A stretch of DNA of 64,000 nt. Origin: Erythrobacter sp. SD-21. Its GTDB lineage: Bacteria; Pseudomonadota; Alphaproteobacteria; Sphingomonadales; Sphingomonadaceae. Both the position numbers and the translations under genes were made by a program. Below are positions 23,101 to 33,200 of this stretch, piece after piece. Location: positions 1-64,000 of the forward strand of contig NZ_ABCG01000002.1 in the NCBI RefSeq assembly GCF_000181515.1. The letters are read 5' to 3'. Position 1 is the first letter of the stretch. Each line of letters begins with the position of its first letter. A model generated the notes under the pieces. The model did no database searches and was not told where the DNA came from. It was given only the letters and a program-made list of their open reading frames with translations.

Positions 23101-26072
23101 CGCAGATAAGGCGTTGCGAGTGCCGCCTGATCGTGAAGATAGGTCCAAAGGTGCAACTGTCGAAGGGCTTGGACTAGCTTGTCCTCAACCAGCCAACCTC
23201 TAATCTCCTTCTTGTCGCCTGACGAGAGCGGTCGCGTGCGTGGGAGCTTAGGAAACTCAACAGGCAAAACCGCTTTGCCGTCAATCTTGCTTCCAGACCC
23301 AACAAGATTGGGTGACCTGCCAAATACAAGTCGCGGTAGAACGCGGCGCGTTAGGGGGCATTGCCAAGCTCGATCAACCGCCTCGATCTCGGCCTTTTGC
23401 TCGAGCCGCAGGCTGAACGTCCCACCAACACCCGACAGAAGGGGAGCAAGCTGATTCCAGGCGGCATGCATGACCTGATTGATTTCATGGCGATCGCGCT
23501 GCGACGTAAGGTCAAGGTTCATGGCTGACGCCAAGAGAAGAATGGAGTCGGGCTGGCGCCCCTTGGTGTTGACCAATGGCCAGTAGACGTCGCGTTTCGC
23601 GCCAGGGGGCTGGTCGGGCCCGATCACATTGCGAGGCCGCGCGCGCCCAGGCATCCAGCGCGCATCACCGTCGTCCACTTCAATTGCAAACTGGCCGCGA
23701 AGATAGTCGACCATGTAGTAGAGGAAGCCGCGCCAATCTTCGATCGAATAGCCCTTCTGGCCGACAAGCTCGGGTAGCTTATCCGGGTCAATCCGCTCGA
23801 TATCCGGGAAACGGAGCCGTGCCAGACCAAGCGTCTCCATCGCATTGGCGTTACGCGGACGACGGGCGAGTTCGCGCAAGAGCATGAAGCGGGCCAGCGC
23901 TTCCCGATTATCGTGAAAACGTTCGCTGCGATCGAGGTCCCAGACCTTGGCCATCATCCCAATCGCCGGCTCAGAAGCGAGCGCTGACACGAGGTCCTTC
24001 CAGAGTATTCCGGTTGCAGCGCCACCCGCGAGCTCCGCGTCGATCTTGGCGATATCATCTTTGAAGGCAGGCATGTCTGCCACAAGGTTCGCTAGAGCAG
24101 CCTTCTTCTTGAGCAGCTCTTCTCTGCGCTCATCGGTCAGGTCGCTACCCTGGGCAGCCTTCTGAACGGCATGATAGATGAAGCCGCGGACAAAGCCCCG
24201 CTCTCCGTTGGTTTCAATATTGGCAGCGAAGCGAGCAGTTCCCTGTCTGCTGTCCGAAAAGCTGATCAGCTGACGGCCATCGAACGGCAGGGCGTGCTCC
24301 GCCTGATGTGGCGACACACCCTCAAGGAGGATCGGTGCTGCATTCTGGGTGAGGAATGGTGTGCCAAAGCGAAAGGGGAAGACGGCAGGTCGCCCGCGCC
24401 GCTTGTTCCCGAGACAGGCCGGGCAACGTCCCTCATCGAGCTGGGTCAGATGAAAATGTCCCGCCTCGCCAGTAAACTCGCCGCTGGATACATCGAAAGC
24501 GGTCGCGGTCGCTTTGGATTTCGGGTTGATGGCAATCAGCCGTGGATGGCCGATCCCCTCGTGCTCATCTTCTTCATCGTCATCATCATGATCGCGATCA
24601 CGATAGCTATCTTCACGAAACTCATCTGCATCATGATCGCTTCGCCGCGGTACGATCCTGTCGCCCATGTCATCGGCCGGGAGGAAGGGCTCGCCACAAT
24701 CGAGGCAGTTCTGAATTTCGAACACCATCGACTGGCAATGCGGGCATTGGTCCCGATGGTCGAAGAGTACGGCACCAAATGGCCAATCCTTGGGCCGCAT
24801 CTCACCCGGGCAATCAACATTGATGCAGGTCCAGAGCCCGGCAACTGCCCGCGTGAAGCTGTGCGCTCGCATCGGCAGGACAGGCTTCGCTTCGTTGGCA
24901 TTATGGGCCGACAGATCGAGCAAAATCCTTTCGGCGTCCGGCGAGAGCGCTTTAAGCGAAGCCAGGGTCTGAGGCTCACCTTCCAGCCTCTCGGCAACCG
25001 ACGATGCTGCCGGATCATCGGATGCTGTCAGCACTTTCGAGAGATCGACCGGCTGAGGTTTGCCCACAACGACATGCGCCCGCTCAAGCGGAACGCCAGC
25101 AATGTCGGCGAGGAATCTCTGAAGGTCTTCGCGGGCCTTCTGGTCGTCCGCAGAGCCGATGGTCGCCGACGTCGCAACGAAGCGGACCTGATCGGGCGTC
25201 ACATCGAATGCGTTCATTACCCGGCGAAGCAGGAGCGAGAGCTCCGCCGCTGCCGAGCCGATGTAGCTGTGCGCTTCGTCAATCACGATCCAGCGCAACT
25301 TGCCTTTTGATGCATCGAGGATCGGACGATCCTCGCGCCGGATCGTCATGTATTCGAGCATCGTCTGGTTGGTAACGAGGATCGGTGGTGGGTTAGCCCG
25401 GAGGGTTTCGCGGTACAGAACCTGATGCGGTAGCTCGTACTCGGCCTTGTCGCGATTGGACTTCCGCGCCGTTCCCATCAATCCGTTGTAGAGGGCAAAG
25501 CGGACATCGCCGCGCAGCGGCTTGGTCCATGCTGTAAGGCGCTTCTCCTGACTCGCGATAAGAGCATTGAGAGGGTAGAGCATGAGCGCCCGAACGCCTG
25601 TCAGAGGACCTTGCTCTGCGGACTCCCGGACCAGATCATCGAGCATCGGGACCAGGAAACATTCGGTCTTGCCCGACCCCGTGCCGCTCGAAACCAGAAC
25701 CGATTGCGGCTCTTGCGTGCTGAGCAGTTCCCACGTCGCCAGCTGGTGCGCGTAGGCGGGGTAATGGAAGCGTAGATCAGTATCCGATGTTTGGGTGATC
25801 GCGTCGATTGTGCGCTGATGCAGCAGCGCTTGAAGTTGGTTGGGGCTCTTGCCTGAGGATACGTAGCCGGGAGCTGCCTGAAAAAGCTGTTCGGAAAGGA
25901 GGCTGCCGTTTGCTGGATCCGTACCGGCAAGCGTGCTCCGGAGAAAAGCGTTGAGCCCTTCGTGCCGGATACCCGCCCGCGAGACAACCGCTTCGGCGAG
26001 GCCAGTCCTCAGCCGCTGGTGCACCTCCATCGGCGACAATCGGGATGTAGGGAGGGGATCACTGGCGGCCAT
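20106..26072 (-). CDS. druE: Druantia type III helicase DruE (DEAD/DEAH, DUF1998)
   Basis: 1988 residues from ATG 26072, which has GGAG 7 bases upstream and overlaps the druH stop by 14 bases; a longer frame to 26213 lacks support. Superfamily 2 motifs are VSSGTGSGKTECFLVP (I), WIVIDEAHSYIG (II), FVATSATIG (III) and ANYNQRAGRAGRRGQGFS (VI). A Cys-rich block (CINVDCPG, DQCPHCQS, QNCLDCGEPF) looks like a zinc ribbon and is followed by a strongly acidic stretch (DRDHDDDDEEDEHEG). Near residue 1600 lies the DUF1998 signature EASGGAGYAPRLL with CPKECEMGCSACVL. Size, helicase and DUF1998 match DruE. The partner DruH precedes it, which defines Druantia type III. Confidence 0.9.
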   Translation of the reverse strand: MAASDPLPTSRLSPMEVHQRLRTGLAEAVVSRAGIRHEGLNAFLRSTLAGTDPANGSLLSEQLFQAAPGYVSSGKSPNQLQALLHQRTIDAITQTSDTDLRFHYPAYAHQLATWELLSTQEPQSVLVSSGTGSGKTECFLVPMLDDLVRESAEQGPLTGVRALMLYPLNALIASQEKRLTAWTKPLRGDVRFALYNGLMGTARKSNRDKAEYELPHQVLYRETLRANPPPILVTNQTMLEYMTIRREDRPILDASKGKLRWIVIDEAHSYIGSAAAELSLLLRRVMNAFDVTPDQVRFVATSATIGSADDQKAREDLQRFLADIAGVPLERAHVVVGKPQPVDLSKVLTASDDPAASSVAERLEGEPQTLASLKALSPDAERILLDLSAHNANEAKPVLPMRAHSFTRAVAGLWTCINVDCPGEMRPKDWPFGAVLFDHRDQCPHCQSMVFEIQNCLDCGEPFLPADDMGDRIVPRRSDHDADEFREDSYRDRDHDDDDEEDEHEGIGHPRLIAINPKSKATATAFDVSSGEFTGEAGHFHLTQLDEGRCPACLGNKRRGRPAVFPFRFGTPFLTQNAAPILLEGVSPHQAEHALPFDGRQLISFSDSRQGTARFAANIETNGERGFVRGFIYHAVQKAAQGSDLTDERREELLKKKAALANLVADMPAFKDDIAKIDAELAGGAATGILWKDLVSALASEPAIGMMAKVWDLDRSERFHDNREALARFMLLRELARRPRNANAMETLGLARLRFPDIERIDPDKLPELVGQKGYSIEDWRGFLYYMVDYLRGQFAIEVDDGDARWMPGRARPRNVIGPDQPPGAKRDVYWPLVNTKGRQPDSILLLASAMNLDLTSQRDRHEINQVMHAAWNQLAPLLSGVGGTFSLRLEQKAEIEAVDRAWQCPLTRRVLPRLVFGRSPNLVGSGSKIDGKAVLPVEFPKLPRTRPLSSGDKKEIRGWLVEDKLVQALRQLHLWTYLHDQAALATPYLRAEEHSAQQPPHRLREFEEQFKEGDINLLACSTTMEMGVDIGSIEAVLMTNVPPSIANYNQRAGRAGRRGQGFSTSLTIARNTPLDLETFADPAGYLRRKLASPRVSLDSDRIAQRHANAYLLAQWFREVEGEFARTKTGDFFGCRADLRPFEGLAPVDAFCEWLDLPTTASATEEGLLRLLRGTGLEYDTEIRGHTAEMFGQEAGNFRRTWQRLKEDSDALEGPAKKAIEFQARRLCKEFLLKELANRSLIPGSGFPTSVVPFDTLCAETQKAQERNRSEEEGARDRRYECPTRNADIAIREYAPGAEVVVDGLVWKSAGVTLNWLSPIDSGQREPQNLRWAWWCDHCGGAGSDHQMPDQCAHCGERSINIEQFLEPAGFRVDWNAQPHADTDQAVYIEPKSPKVSVGDAPWQPMLQPETGRIRASHEGYIYHHSRGPKDQGYEICLECGRAGDAGTDALKDHRPLSPRDRKAIDRCPGNDEGYAITSALALGHEVLTDVVELQLPGLESDGAAWALGAALRESLARWLGIESRELGISVAARDGKLGRRVPSVYIFDEASGGAGYAPRLLDDIYHVFERAARVLDCPKECEMGCSACVLAADLSKQQGRLDRRSALLAVQAFLETNAELPQEDRAVPDARAINDAANTLLLRARSGDSISVLLPTVFDLAELTSTKMRTFFSAASARGVPVTLVLDPSSFDKLEEVERRFLRDAAVRFEFSLALGKGEDAPFESKRLAELISTDRATGFFSRDMSATQPGERWGMGETHAIVAGTLSDPTAYSPINPEDLERQVAAGDQVELMQGFGQCPVGQFGKRFGSKLKQQMEAAGVWRPGSLVRITYADRYLNSPLTMLLFLRTCEALSADLKADSPVEVDILVQPLKNDRSPYQIKHDWTYEDDRAEVAELLGEKFGLDVDLQVTQNSDHGRKLELEYVDGQKVLVLLDQGFGYWRIAGSPPRHDFRSAPAAQASELLRSSTAVAGVGESYFAVKNVRAN

Positions 26073-29000
26073 TCTTGAGCTCCGAAACGGCATAGCCAAA
26101 GGCTTTGGCAAAATAGTCGGGGTGACGTCGTTCGACGTCCTTGATGGTGAGGACTTGCTCCTTCTCGAGAGAAGCATGTCCGGTAGCGGACAGAGCAGCG
26201 GCGAAAGGAGCATCGAAGACCCGCATCAGCGCTTCGACGAAGTTCTCTCTTGGCAGTAGCTCGCTGTAAGCAGGCCGGAAAGGGTTGAAGCCGCCAACAT
26301 CCTCATTGATCAGTTCGCTTGTATGGCTCGTGAAATGGTTGCGAAGCTCTTCCCAGCTCAACGGCGAGAAGTCCCGGCAAATGAGTGGCGCAAGCTGCGG
26401 CGCACGGGCCGCGATTTCGTTCTGACGCTCGTAGATGTGAGACATTGCCCAAGTAAGGTCATCGAACTTTTCGAGCAAGAACCCGATCTGCGCCTGAAAG
26501 GCAGCGTCCCAGGCCTTGATCGGCAAAAGGGACCAGCTTGAGCATACGCCATCAAACAGCTCGAGGATCGTCGAGAGGTGTTGCTCTTCGCAGCGATAAA
26601 GAAGGAGCGGCGCAAGCGGACCGGCAATCTCAAACTTGCTGAAGATTTCGAAGGTCTGCGGAGGCAAGCCATTGAGCGACAGCGCCAAGTCCATGACTGC
26701 ACGAATGGTCTGGGTCGCTTCGGAAGACATGGGCTCGGCAGCGAGTTCCTCCGCCAGCCGCACCAGGTCCTCGCGCGCTTGCAAAAGAGGCTGTGCCATG
26801 GCCCGGCCGAGCCTGTGTTGCGGAACGTCGTGAACCGGATCGCCGTCGATAAACTTCGGCCTCGTGAGGACGCGAGAACCTTCGCGCAGATAGACGAGCC
26901 ATGGACCGCGCAATCGTGGCAGTTGAATCAATTGTCCTCCGAGGCCGCCAAGCAATCCGTCAAACGGACCGAAATCCACCTCTTTCTCGGGAGCACCTAG
27001 AAAGCGGCCGCCAACGCGGACATCCTCGCCGACAATGGCCGTCTTTGGACGCAGCCCTCCCGAAGGTTCCCACTCGAGAGAATTGCCGAATTCCGTAACG
27101 TACCAGTTGTCATTGCTGCCGTTGTGGAAGTCGAGCCGGACCTGGGCATCGATGCCGAGCGGCCGCATCAACGCGGCAATATCGTTCCGCAGAGCCGACA
27201 GGCCCAGTTCGACATCGACCTTCCAACTTGCCTCAAGCGACGCTTCAGCGTGATGGGCAACTTCGCCCATCAGCATCGCACGGCCCGGTGCACTGGCAAC
27301 GGTGTCACGAAGATCGGCAAGGCCTAGGACAGCATCGCGCCTGAGAAGTTCACCATCCCAGGTGGTCAGCCATTCTTTCGATCGCAATGGCACATTGAGT
27401 TCGAAGGTGGAGCCATGGTCGGGGGTGAGCCGCAAGCCGAGCAGCGCGCGACGGGGCGGATCGACACGCACCCGCCAGCGACGGTCCGCAATCGGCGTTT
27501 CATCGCTGAGCACCGCTTCTCCGGTCCAACCACCCAAAAGGATTTCCGCATGGGCCGTATTGATCCGCTGGCTGAGTGCGAATTCGGCCGGCAGAACCAG
27601 TGCGCTCGTCCGGTCCCGAACATGCTTGGTCGCTCCATCTAGCCAGGCGAACTCGCAATGCCCAGGGCCCGCGTTGACAAGATCATCGCGCCAGGCGCTT
27701 TCCCCTGCAAACCGCCAGCCGACCTCTCCGCGCGTTGCAGTGCGCCGGGAAACCCCGTCTTCGACCTCTGCATGCAGCGGATGTTTGATCAACCGTTCGC
27801 CGCCGGGTGCCTGCACACCGGTCGCCTCTTGGGCGACTATGGTCAGGCGATCCTTACGATCTGCACTCTGCCCCGTCCGCACCAGAAATGCGTCGCCATT
27901 GGGCTTCTCGGCGATGATCTGGCCAGCACAGCGGTAGAGCGAACGACCAGGTGCAAAGGCAAAGTCTTCGGATTCGATCTCTGTATTGCTGTCCTTGCCG
28001 CGAAGCATCCAATCCTGCGGGACATCGACAAAGACTGGTTCGGCGCGATAACCACCCGACCCCTGACCGATAAGGGAAAACGCGCCTAGCTCCGTGTCTC
28101 CGGTCCGCCGCTCAAATATCCGCAGTCCATCCCCAACCGCTTTGCCGCCCGGTAGTAAAAAGCTTTGAGCGAGTCTTTCGCCGCGCGCATGGAATTCGGC
28201 GGTGACGGAGAGGTCCAAGGGGAAATCGATCGCAGCTTCGCTGCGCATAGCGCGCGCGATCCAGCAATTGCCTGATTCAACCTCCAGGTAAGCCAGTCGA
28301 CCAGAGATACGGTCCGCCAAGGCACCCGAGGGCTGAAGAAACACCCGGACGTATTCACCTGCGGACAGCGCACGATCCTTGTCGTCCCAGCGACCTTCGA
28401 GATGGAAATCCAGACTTTCGCGCCATTCTCCATCCTGCGAACGCATCAACCGTCCGACCCGGATACTCCCTGTTCCGGTCAGCTTTCTGGCTTCAAGGAG
28501 CGTATCAATGAGGCCCGCAGCTGCCCCGTCGAGCGTCATCGGCAGTTCATCGCGCCAGTCTTCGTAAGCGTGGTCCAGCCGGGCCGAATAAGGGCGACCG
28601 TCAACTGGCACTTCCTTGTCGATGAATGCACGAAGCTCGACGATCTTGAGGGCAAGTTCCCCGCAGATTGCGTGCATTTCCGGGCTGCGCCAGATTGAGG
28701 GAAGCAAATATTCGTTGCGTTCGCAGATCGAGACAGCGGTAGCGATGTCCTGAATGTCTGCCCCGAGCAGCTCACCGACTGCCCGCTCCAGGAAGCGGCG
28801 CGGCCAGCTCGCACCGCCTGCGATTGCTGCTGCAGGAAAGCCCCCATGACGCGCGAGATTGGAGAGACGCTGGTTTCCGTGCGCCGTGATAAGAGGTTCA
28901 ACGCCCCAGGCATCGAAACCGCGGTCTGCAAGTGCCCGCCATTCCGATTGCGGGAGTTGGAGCTTCAAGACCGCCTCGATATCGGCCCAGCGCTGCATGC

Positions 29001-29358
29001 CGCCCTGGTAGGAGCGCCGAAACCAGTCTGCCGCCCACATGACGAAAGCTGGAGCTAGCGACGGCCGCAGCAAATCCGATGCGAGATTGGCGGAAAGCTT
29101 CGCTTCGATCCGCTGAAAAATTCCCGGTGCGAGCTTATAGCGGTAAAGCGGGAGGCCAGTCGGGCGCGGTAAACCAAGATCCCCGCAGCTCTTGCCCAAA
29201 GGATGCGGTCCGCTATCTGCTGCCCTGGCCAGCTGGATCGCGCGTATCATCAGGATACGCGGACCGCCGCTAGCGTGAATGTCATCCGCAATCTTGCGCA
29301 GCCGAACCGGGTCGCTTTTGGCCGCGTCGATTTCCTGCTTGAAGTTACGATCGCCCAT
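26059..29358 (-). CDS. druH: Druantia type III protein DruH
   Basis: 1099 residues, ATG at 29358 immediately after the upstream stop (TAG then ATG). I see no membrane segments, P-loop or nuclease motif. The N-terminal ~200 residues look helical (RKIADDIHASGGPRILMIRA). The middle is rich in beta-strand-like segments with many Trp and Arg, and the C-terminus is helical again. The call rests on size and on the position directly before a DruE helicase, the two-gene composition of Druantia type III. The molecular role of DruH is not established to my knowledge. Translational coupling to druE is likely from the overlap. Confidence 0.8.
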   Translation of the reverse strand: MGDRNFKQEIDAAKSDPVRLRKIADDIHASGGPRILMIRAIQLARAADSGPHPLGKSCGDLGLPRPTGLPLYRYKLAPGIFQRIEAKLSANLASDLLRPSLAPAFVMWAADWFRRSYQGGMQRWADIEAVLKLQLPQSEWRALADRGFDAWGVEPLITAHGNQRLSNLARHGGFPAAAIAGGASWPRRFLERAVGELLGADIQDIATAVSICERNEYLLPSIWRSPEMHAICGELALKIVELRAFIDKEVPVDGRPYSARLDHAYEDWRDELPMTLDGAAAGLIDTLLEARKLTGTGSIRVGRLMRSQDGEWRESLDFHLEGRWDDKDRALSAGEYVRVFLQPSGALADRISGRLAYLEVESGNCWIARAMRSEAAIDFPLDLSVTAEFHARGERLAQSFLLPGGKAVGDGLRIFERRTGDTELGAFSLIGQGSGGYRAEPVFVDVPQDWMLRGKDSNTEIESEDFAFAPGRSLYRCAGQIIAEKPNGDAFLVRTGQSADRKDRLTIVAQEATGVQAPGGERLIKHPLHAEVEDGVSRRTATRGEVGWRFAGESAWRDDLVNAGPGHCEFAWLDGATKHVRDRTSALVLPAEFALSQRINTAHAEILLGGWTGEAVLSDETPIADRRWRVRVDPPRRALLGLRLTPDHGSTFELNVPLRSKEWLTTWDGELLRRDAVLGLADLRDTVASAPGRAMLMGEVAHHAEASLEASWKVDVELGLSALRNDIAALMRPLGIDAQVRLDFHNGSNDNWYVTEFGNSLEWEPSGGLRPKTAIVGEDVRVGGRFLGAPEKEVDFGPFDGLLGGLGGQLIQLPRLRGPWLVYLREGSRVLTRPKFIDGDPVHDVPQHRLGRAMAQPLLQAREDLVRLAEELAAEPMSSEATQTIRAVMDLALSLNGLPPQTFEIFSKFEIAGPLAPLLLYRCEEQHLSTILELFDGVCSSWSLLPIKAWDAAFQAQIGFLLEKFDDLTWAMSHIYERQNEIAARAPQLAPLICRDFSPLSWEELRNHFTSHTSELINEDVGGFNPFRPAYSELLPRENFVEALMRVFDAPFAAALSATGHASLEKEQVLTIKDVERRHPDYFAKAFGYAVSELKNGRQ

Positions 29359-30213
29359 CTATGAGAACCAGACAAATTCAGCGCTTGATAGGTCGCCACG
29401 ATCTGGCAAAAGAAGGATGCCCTTGCCATCATCGCCCCAATAAAAATGCTGATCTGAGATTTGAGCTAGAAGAAGATCCAAACTCGCATCGTACCCACGG
29501 GGATAGTAATTTCCGAGGAAGTAGTCCCCATCAACCACAGATAGGTCAGCGCAGGCGTCCCTGAGCCTGTCCGCCTCCTTTACTAAGAGTTCAGGACCCT
29601 CCCAGTCATCGGCTAAGCTGGCGAGATAGCTTTCCAACTCATCGTGGATAGAAACTACCTCTTCTTCTTCTACCGCCAATAGCGCCGTGGTAGTCCAAGG
29701 CGCCTCACCGCTTTTTGCTCTTCGTGCATGCGTTGTTTCCGGGTGACAGAGAAGTTTATCAGGTATTGGCGTGATATTCTCAGTCGACACAGCCTCTGCG
29801 GGTACATACCGTGTTTCGTAGGAATCAAAATCAGAAGGATTGCACTTCCAAACCTGGAGTAACCCTGATCCTATATCTGGAAGCTCGGTTATATAAGCGC
29901 GCGCGAGATCTATCTGAATAATTGGCTCCCAACTATATTCACCTGAGTGCGGCCAAGGGAATTCTTTACTCGTAAAGAAAGGTCCGGAAAGAAAAGTTGC
30001 GGTTCGATCGACTTGATCGGATTTGACCTCTTCGAGTTCCAGCATGAGGGCCGTTCGCGGCAGATCAAACAGTTTACGCTTCTGCTCCGCCCAAGGCACC
30101 GATCCCGAGTAGAACTCGGGGAGCTGTGTGATTGAAGAAAGCTCAGCTGTCTCGTCAGTTGCTTTAAGCAAATGATCAAGTCTCTCCAAAAACTCTGTTG
30201 GGCCCATCGACAT
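29359..30213 (-). CDS. DUF1963/YwqG-like protein between Zorya and Druantia
   Basis: 284 residues from ATG 30213 after a strong GGGGGAGGGG ribosome site. It contains WEPIIQIDLARAYITELPDI, GLLQVWKC and, near the C-terminus, DASLDLLLAQISDQHFYWGD then KGILLLPD. This is the pattern of the DUF1963 family: repeated beta-units, an IQID-like strand, and a WGDDG end. The family has no firm biochemical function. The coding DNA is visibly more AT-rich than its neighbours (27/60 and 26/60 GC in 29401-29460 and 29821-29880), which suggests separate acquisition. It abuts druH with no gap, so it may be a passenger, a regulator or a local accessory to either system. Confidence 0.65.
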   Translation of the reverse strand: MSMGPTEFLERLDHLLKATDETAELSSITQLPEFYSGSVPWAEQKRKLFDLPRTALMLELEEVKSDQVDRTATFLSGPFFTSKEFPWPHSGEYSWEPIIQIDLARAYITELPDIGSGLLQVWKCNPSDFDSYETRYVPAEAVSTENITPIPDKLLCHPETTHARRAKSGEAPWTTTALLAVEEEEVVSIHDELESYLASLADDWEGPELLVKEADRLRDACADLSVVDGDYFLGNYYPRGYDASLDLLLAQISDQHFYWGDDGKGILLLPDRGDLSSAEFVWFS

Positions 30214-30299
30214 CCGCCCCTCCCCCTATCAATGCTTCTATGGCACAACATTTCTTCTGTATGCAAATCATGACGTTACGGGATAGAGCATGGCGAAGG
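30214..30299 (-). promoter_or_regulatory. 86-base gap before the DUF1963-like gene
   Basis: This is the only non-overlapping junction of note in the Zorya-Druantia run. On the minus strand TTGCAT, followed about 18 bases later by CATAGA, could be a weak promoter ahead of the DUF1963-like, druH and druE genes. No terminator-like hairpin with a T-run was seen, so read-through from zorD is also possible. Confidence 0.3.
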
Positions 30300-33200
30300 T
30301 CAATGAACCGCTGGGTCTCGCCCCGCAGATCTTTCCCGATGAGCATTCACAACGCAAGACCAGCGCGCGTTCATGACACCGTCGATACCCCGTCCAAGAT
30401 CCCAGATGATGGTATCGCCATTCTCCAGTTTAGCCTTCACGAAACGATCGTGCAGGTCGCCGCCCGACCGCCGTGACTTCTGTGCGAGGTGAAGGGGAAC
30501 CGAGGCCAGCATACGCTTCCACCGATCTTCAAGGTCCTGGCGCTGGTCACGCGTGCTTTCAGGGTCACGAGTCTGCACAGAATCGGCGTCGAACGTCACG
30601 ATTTGCACGGCCGCGATTCCCGAAGCGAGCTGTTCAAAGCGACCGATGAAATTGATGAGGCGCCCGCGAGCCTGCTCGTCAGCGCAACAATAGGGGTCCT
30701 GGATTTCGAGCCGTTCAATTCGTGCGTCGCGCGCGTACTGCTCGAAAATCGTCCAGTCGCGTTGTCCATATTGTTCAAACACGACCCGCTGAACGAAGGG
30801 AACGCGCGCTTCAGCCGCCTCGACGGGAGTACGCACAGAGAGAATGGGGCGCCGGTTTTTGCGCTCGGCATTGCTCGATGCTGTCTCGCCAGGATCAGAG
30901 TGAGGATGCAGGCGCGCCGCTTCTTCTAATCCTGGTTCTGCCGCGTGCTCCGCAGCCGGATCAAGGTTTGCGGAACTCGTTGTGTTGTCGCTCGCGGGTC
31001 CGCGCGAGCTAGCACTCTCCTCGTCTCTCGTCGGCTCTTCGATTTCCGGCTGTCCGACTGGTGGGGCAGGCGGTTCCGCCTGTCGAATACTCGCGCTGTA
31101 ATTAGTGTCTTGAAGGTCCACTGGCGCCTGCCCTGCGGCGGCATACGCACTACTTCGATCACGGTTCTCTGCAGGGCGCCCGTCGAGCACATCGGAAAGC
31201 AGGTCTTCTACATCGCGATCGCTCTCCGGCGGCATGAGCAGACCCCTGCTTAGCGAACGCTTACGCTCCATGAGGGCGTCGAGACGCTGGTCAAAGCTTG
31301 AAGGTCCGATCGCTTCGTCCGGATGGACAGCCATCGGGATGTGAATGGTCACTGGCCTGGTCTGACCGATCCGGTAGGCGCGGTCCGTCGCCTGATCTTC
31401 AACGGCCGGATTCCACCAGCGGGACAGATGGATCACATTGTTTGCTGCGGTGATCGTGAGCCCCACGCCGCCAGCCTTGGGCGACAGGATGAGAACGTCG
31501 AATGAGGCCGGCGAACTCTGAAAGGCAGTCACCATCTCCTGGCGCTTATGGCCCGCAACCTTCCCGCTGATGCACATCGGGCGGCGCTCGAGCGCGAAGC
31601 GCTCCTGAATTGCCATCGCGAGGAAGGTCTGCATCTCGAGATCTTCGCAGAATAGCAGAGCCTTTTCGCCGCGCTGCTTGACCTCCTCAAGGATTTCGAA
31701 GGTCTTCTGCAGCCGTGCAGATTGCCCGATGTACTCGTCGATGTTCGAGATTCCGCGCGGCGGTGACGGGTGGAGCGATGTACCGCGCAGCATATGCAGC
31801 ACTTTGAGCATCGCACCCTGTTCGCCGCTTTCCCGTAGCGCTCGCGCTCTGGCCAGCACGAGGTCGTAGGCCTGCGCTTGCGCGGTCGGCATCTCGACCG
31901 GATATTTGCGGGCCTTCTTCTCAGGCAGCCCGGTCAGGATTTCGTCCTTCATCCGGCGCAGCATGAAAGGCGGAAGTTCCTTGTCGCGCTCGATCAGACG
32001 GTGCTGGAGATCACCAAGGCGCTCGAGATCGTTTGCCGGGAAACTGCTCTCGAATTCCCGACTCGAGCCAAGGAAACCAGGATAGACCGTATCGGCAATC
32101 GACCACAGGTCCTGCAGCCGGTTCTCGACCGGTGTGCCCGTCATAGCGATCTGGATTGTGCCGTTCAGCGCCTTGGCGGCACGAGTCATCTGGCTGGCAG
32201 GATTCTTGAGCTTCTGGATTTCATCGTAGACGATTGCAGCGAACGGAATGCGCGCGAAGCTCATGTGATAATCGCGCATTGTTTCGTAGGTCGTCAGGAC
32301 GATCCCGGCCTCATTCCATTCGGACACGTCGAGACGCGAGGTTCCCCCGCGAATGTCGCTCCCAGCCTCGAGACGGAAATTGCGCAGGTTGGCGCCGAAC
32401 GCCTCGACAACAGGCCCCATGAGCTCTGCCTCGATGTGCTGCGAAAGCTCGGCTTGCCAATTCCGCAGAAGACCTGTGGGCGCGACAATCAAGACGGGCT
32501 TCGGGTGAGGCGTTTTGCTGCGCAGCCACAGCAGGAACATGAGCGCCTGGAAGGTCTTTCCGAGCCCCATATCGTCGGCGAGCAAGACGCCCGGCATGCG
32601 GCGCTCCCAGGCCTCGGCAAACCATGCGAACGCCTGCACCTGGTGAGGCTTGGGTTCTGATTTCAGTCCTTTGGGGAGCCCGGGAGCATCGAAATCCTGC
32701 ACTTCGGCGTCAGGACGAGGCAGCCGCGCGTAGTCCAGATGCTCGAAATTCTCTCCGACCTGAAGGAAGAAGATATCGACGCTCTCGCGTTCGGTTCTGT
32801 CCGAGGCGCGTCCCTCGACCTCATCAGCGATCTCACGTTCAAGGTCTGCAATTGCTCGCGCGGCCTGCAGGGTTGCAGGCGTCGCGGGGATGCTTTCGTC
32901 GCGCCAGGCGATCGTTTCCTTGCCTGCGTCAATCGCTGTCTCGACTTCGCTTGCGATCGTTTCAGCTTCACCTGGAGCCAACTCAACATGACGCGCGTCG
33001 GGCGGATCCCCGATCCGCAATCCAAACCCTTCGGGCAGCCAGCTGTTCGGCTTGGGTTTGATCCAGGGTAAGACCGGCTTTTGCCAGACCTCGATCCCGC
33101 TGACCCGCTCGGAAAACTGCTGTGTCTCGATGAAGAGGCGATCAGCGGCCTCGTCATCGTCTGCCGCGTCTAGCTTGAGCTCTTCACGCAGGACACGTTG

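Noticed and set aside
24171..25310. Long + frame (379 codons) inside druE
   Set aside because: Antisense to the DruE helicase domain; no recognisable features.
20106..29358. DISARM or BREX instead of Druantia
   Set aside because: There is no DrmB/DrmC-type PLD gene next to the helicase and no PglX/PglZ; the DruH plus DUF1998 helicase pair fits Druantia III.
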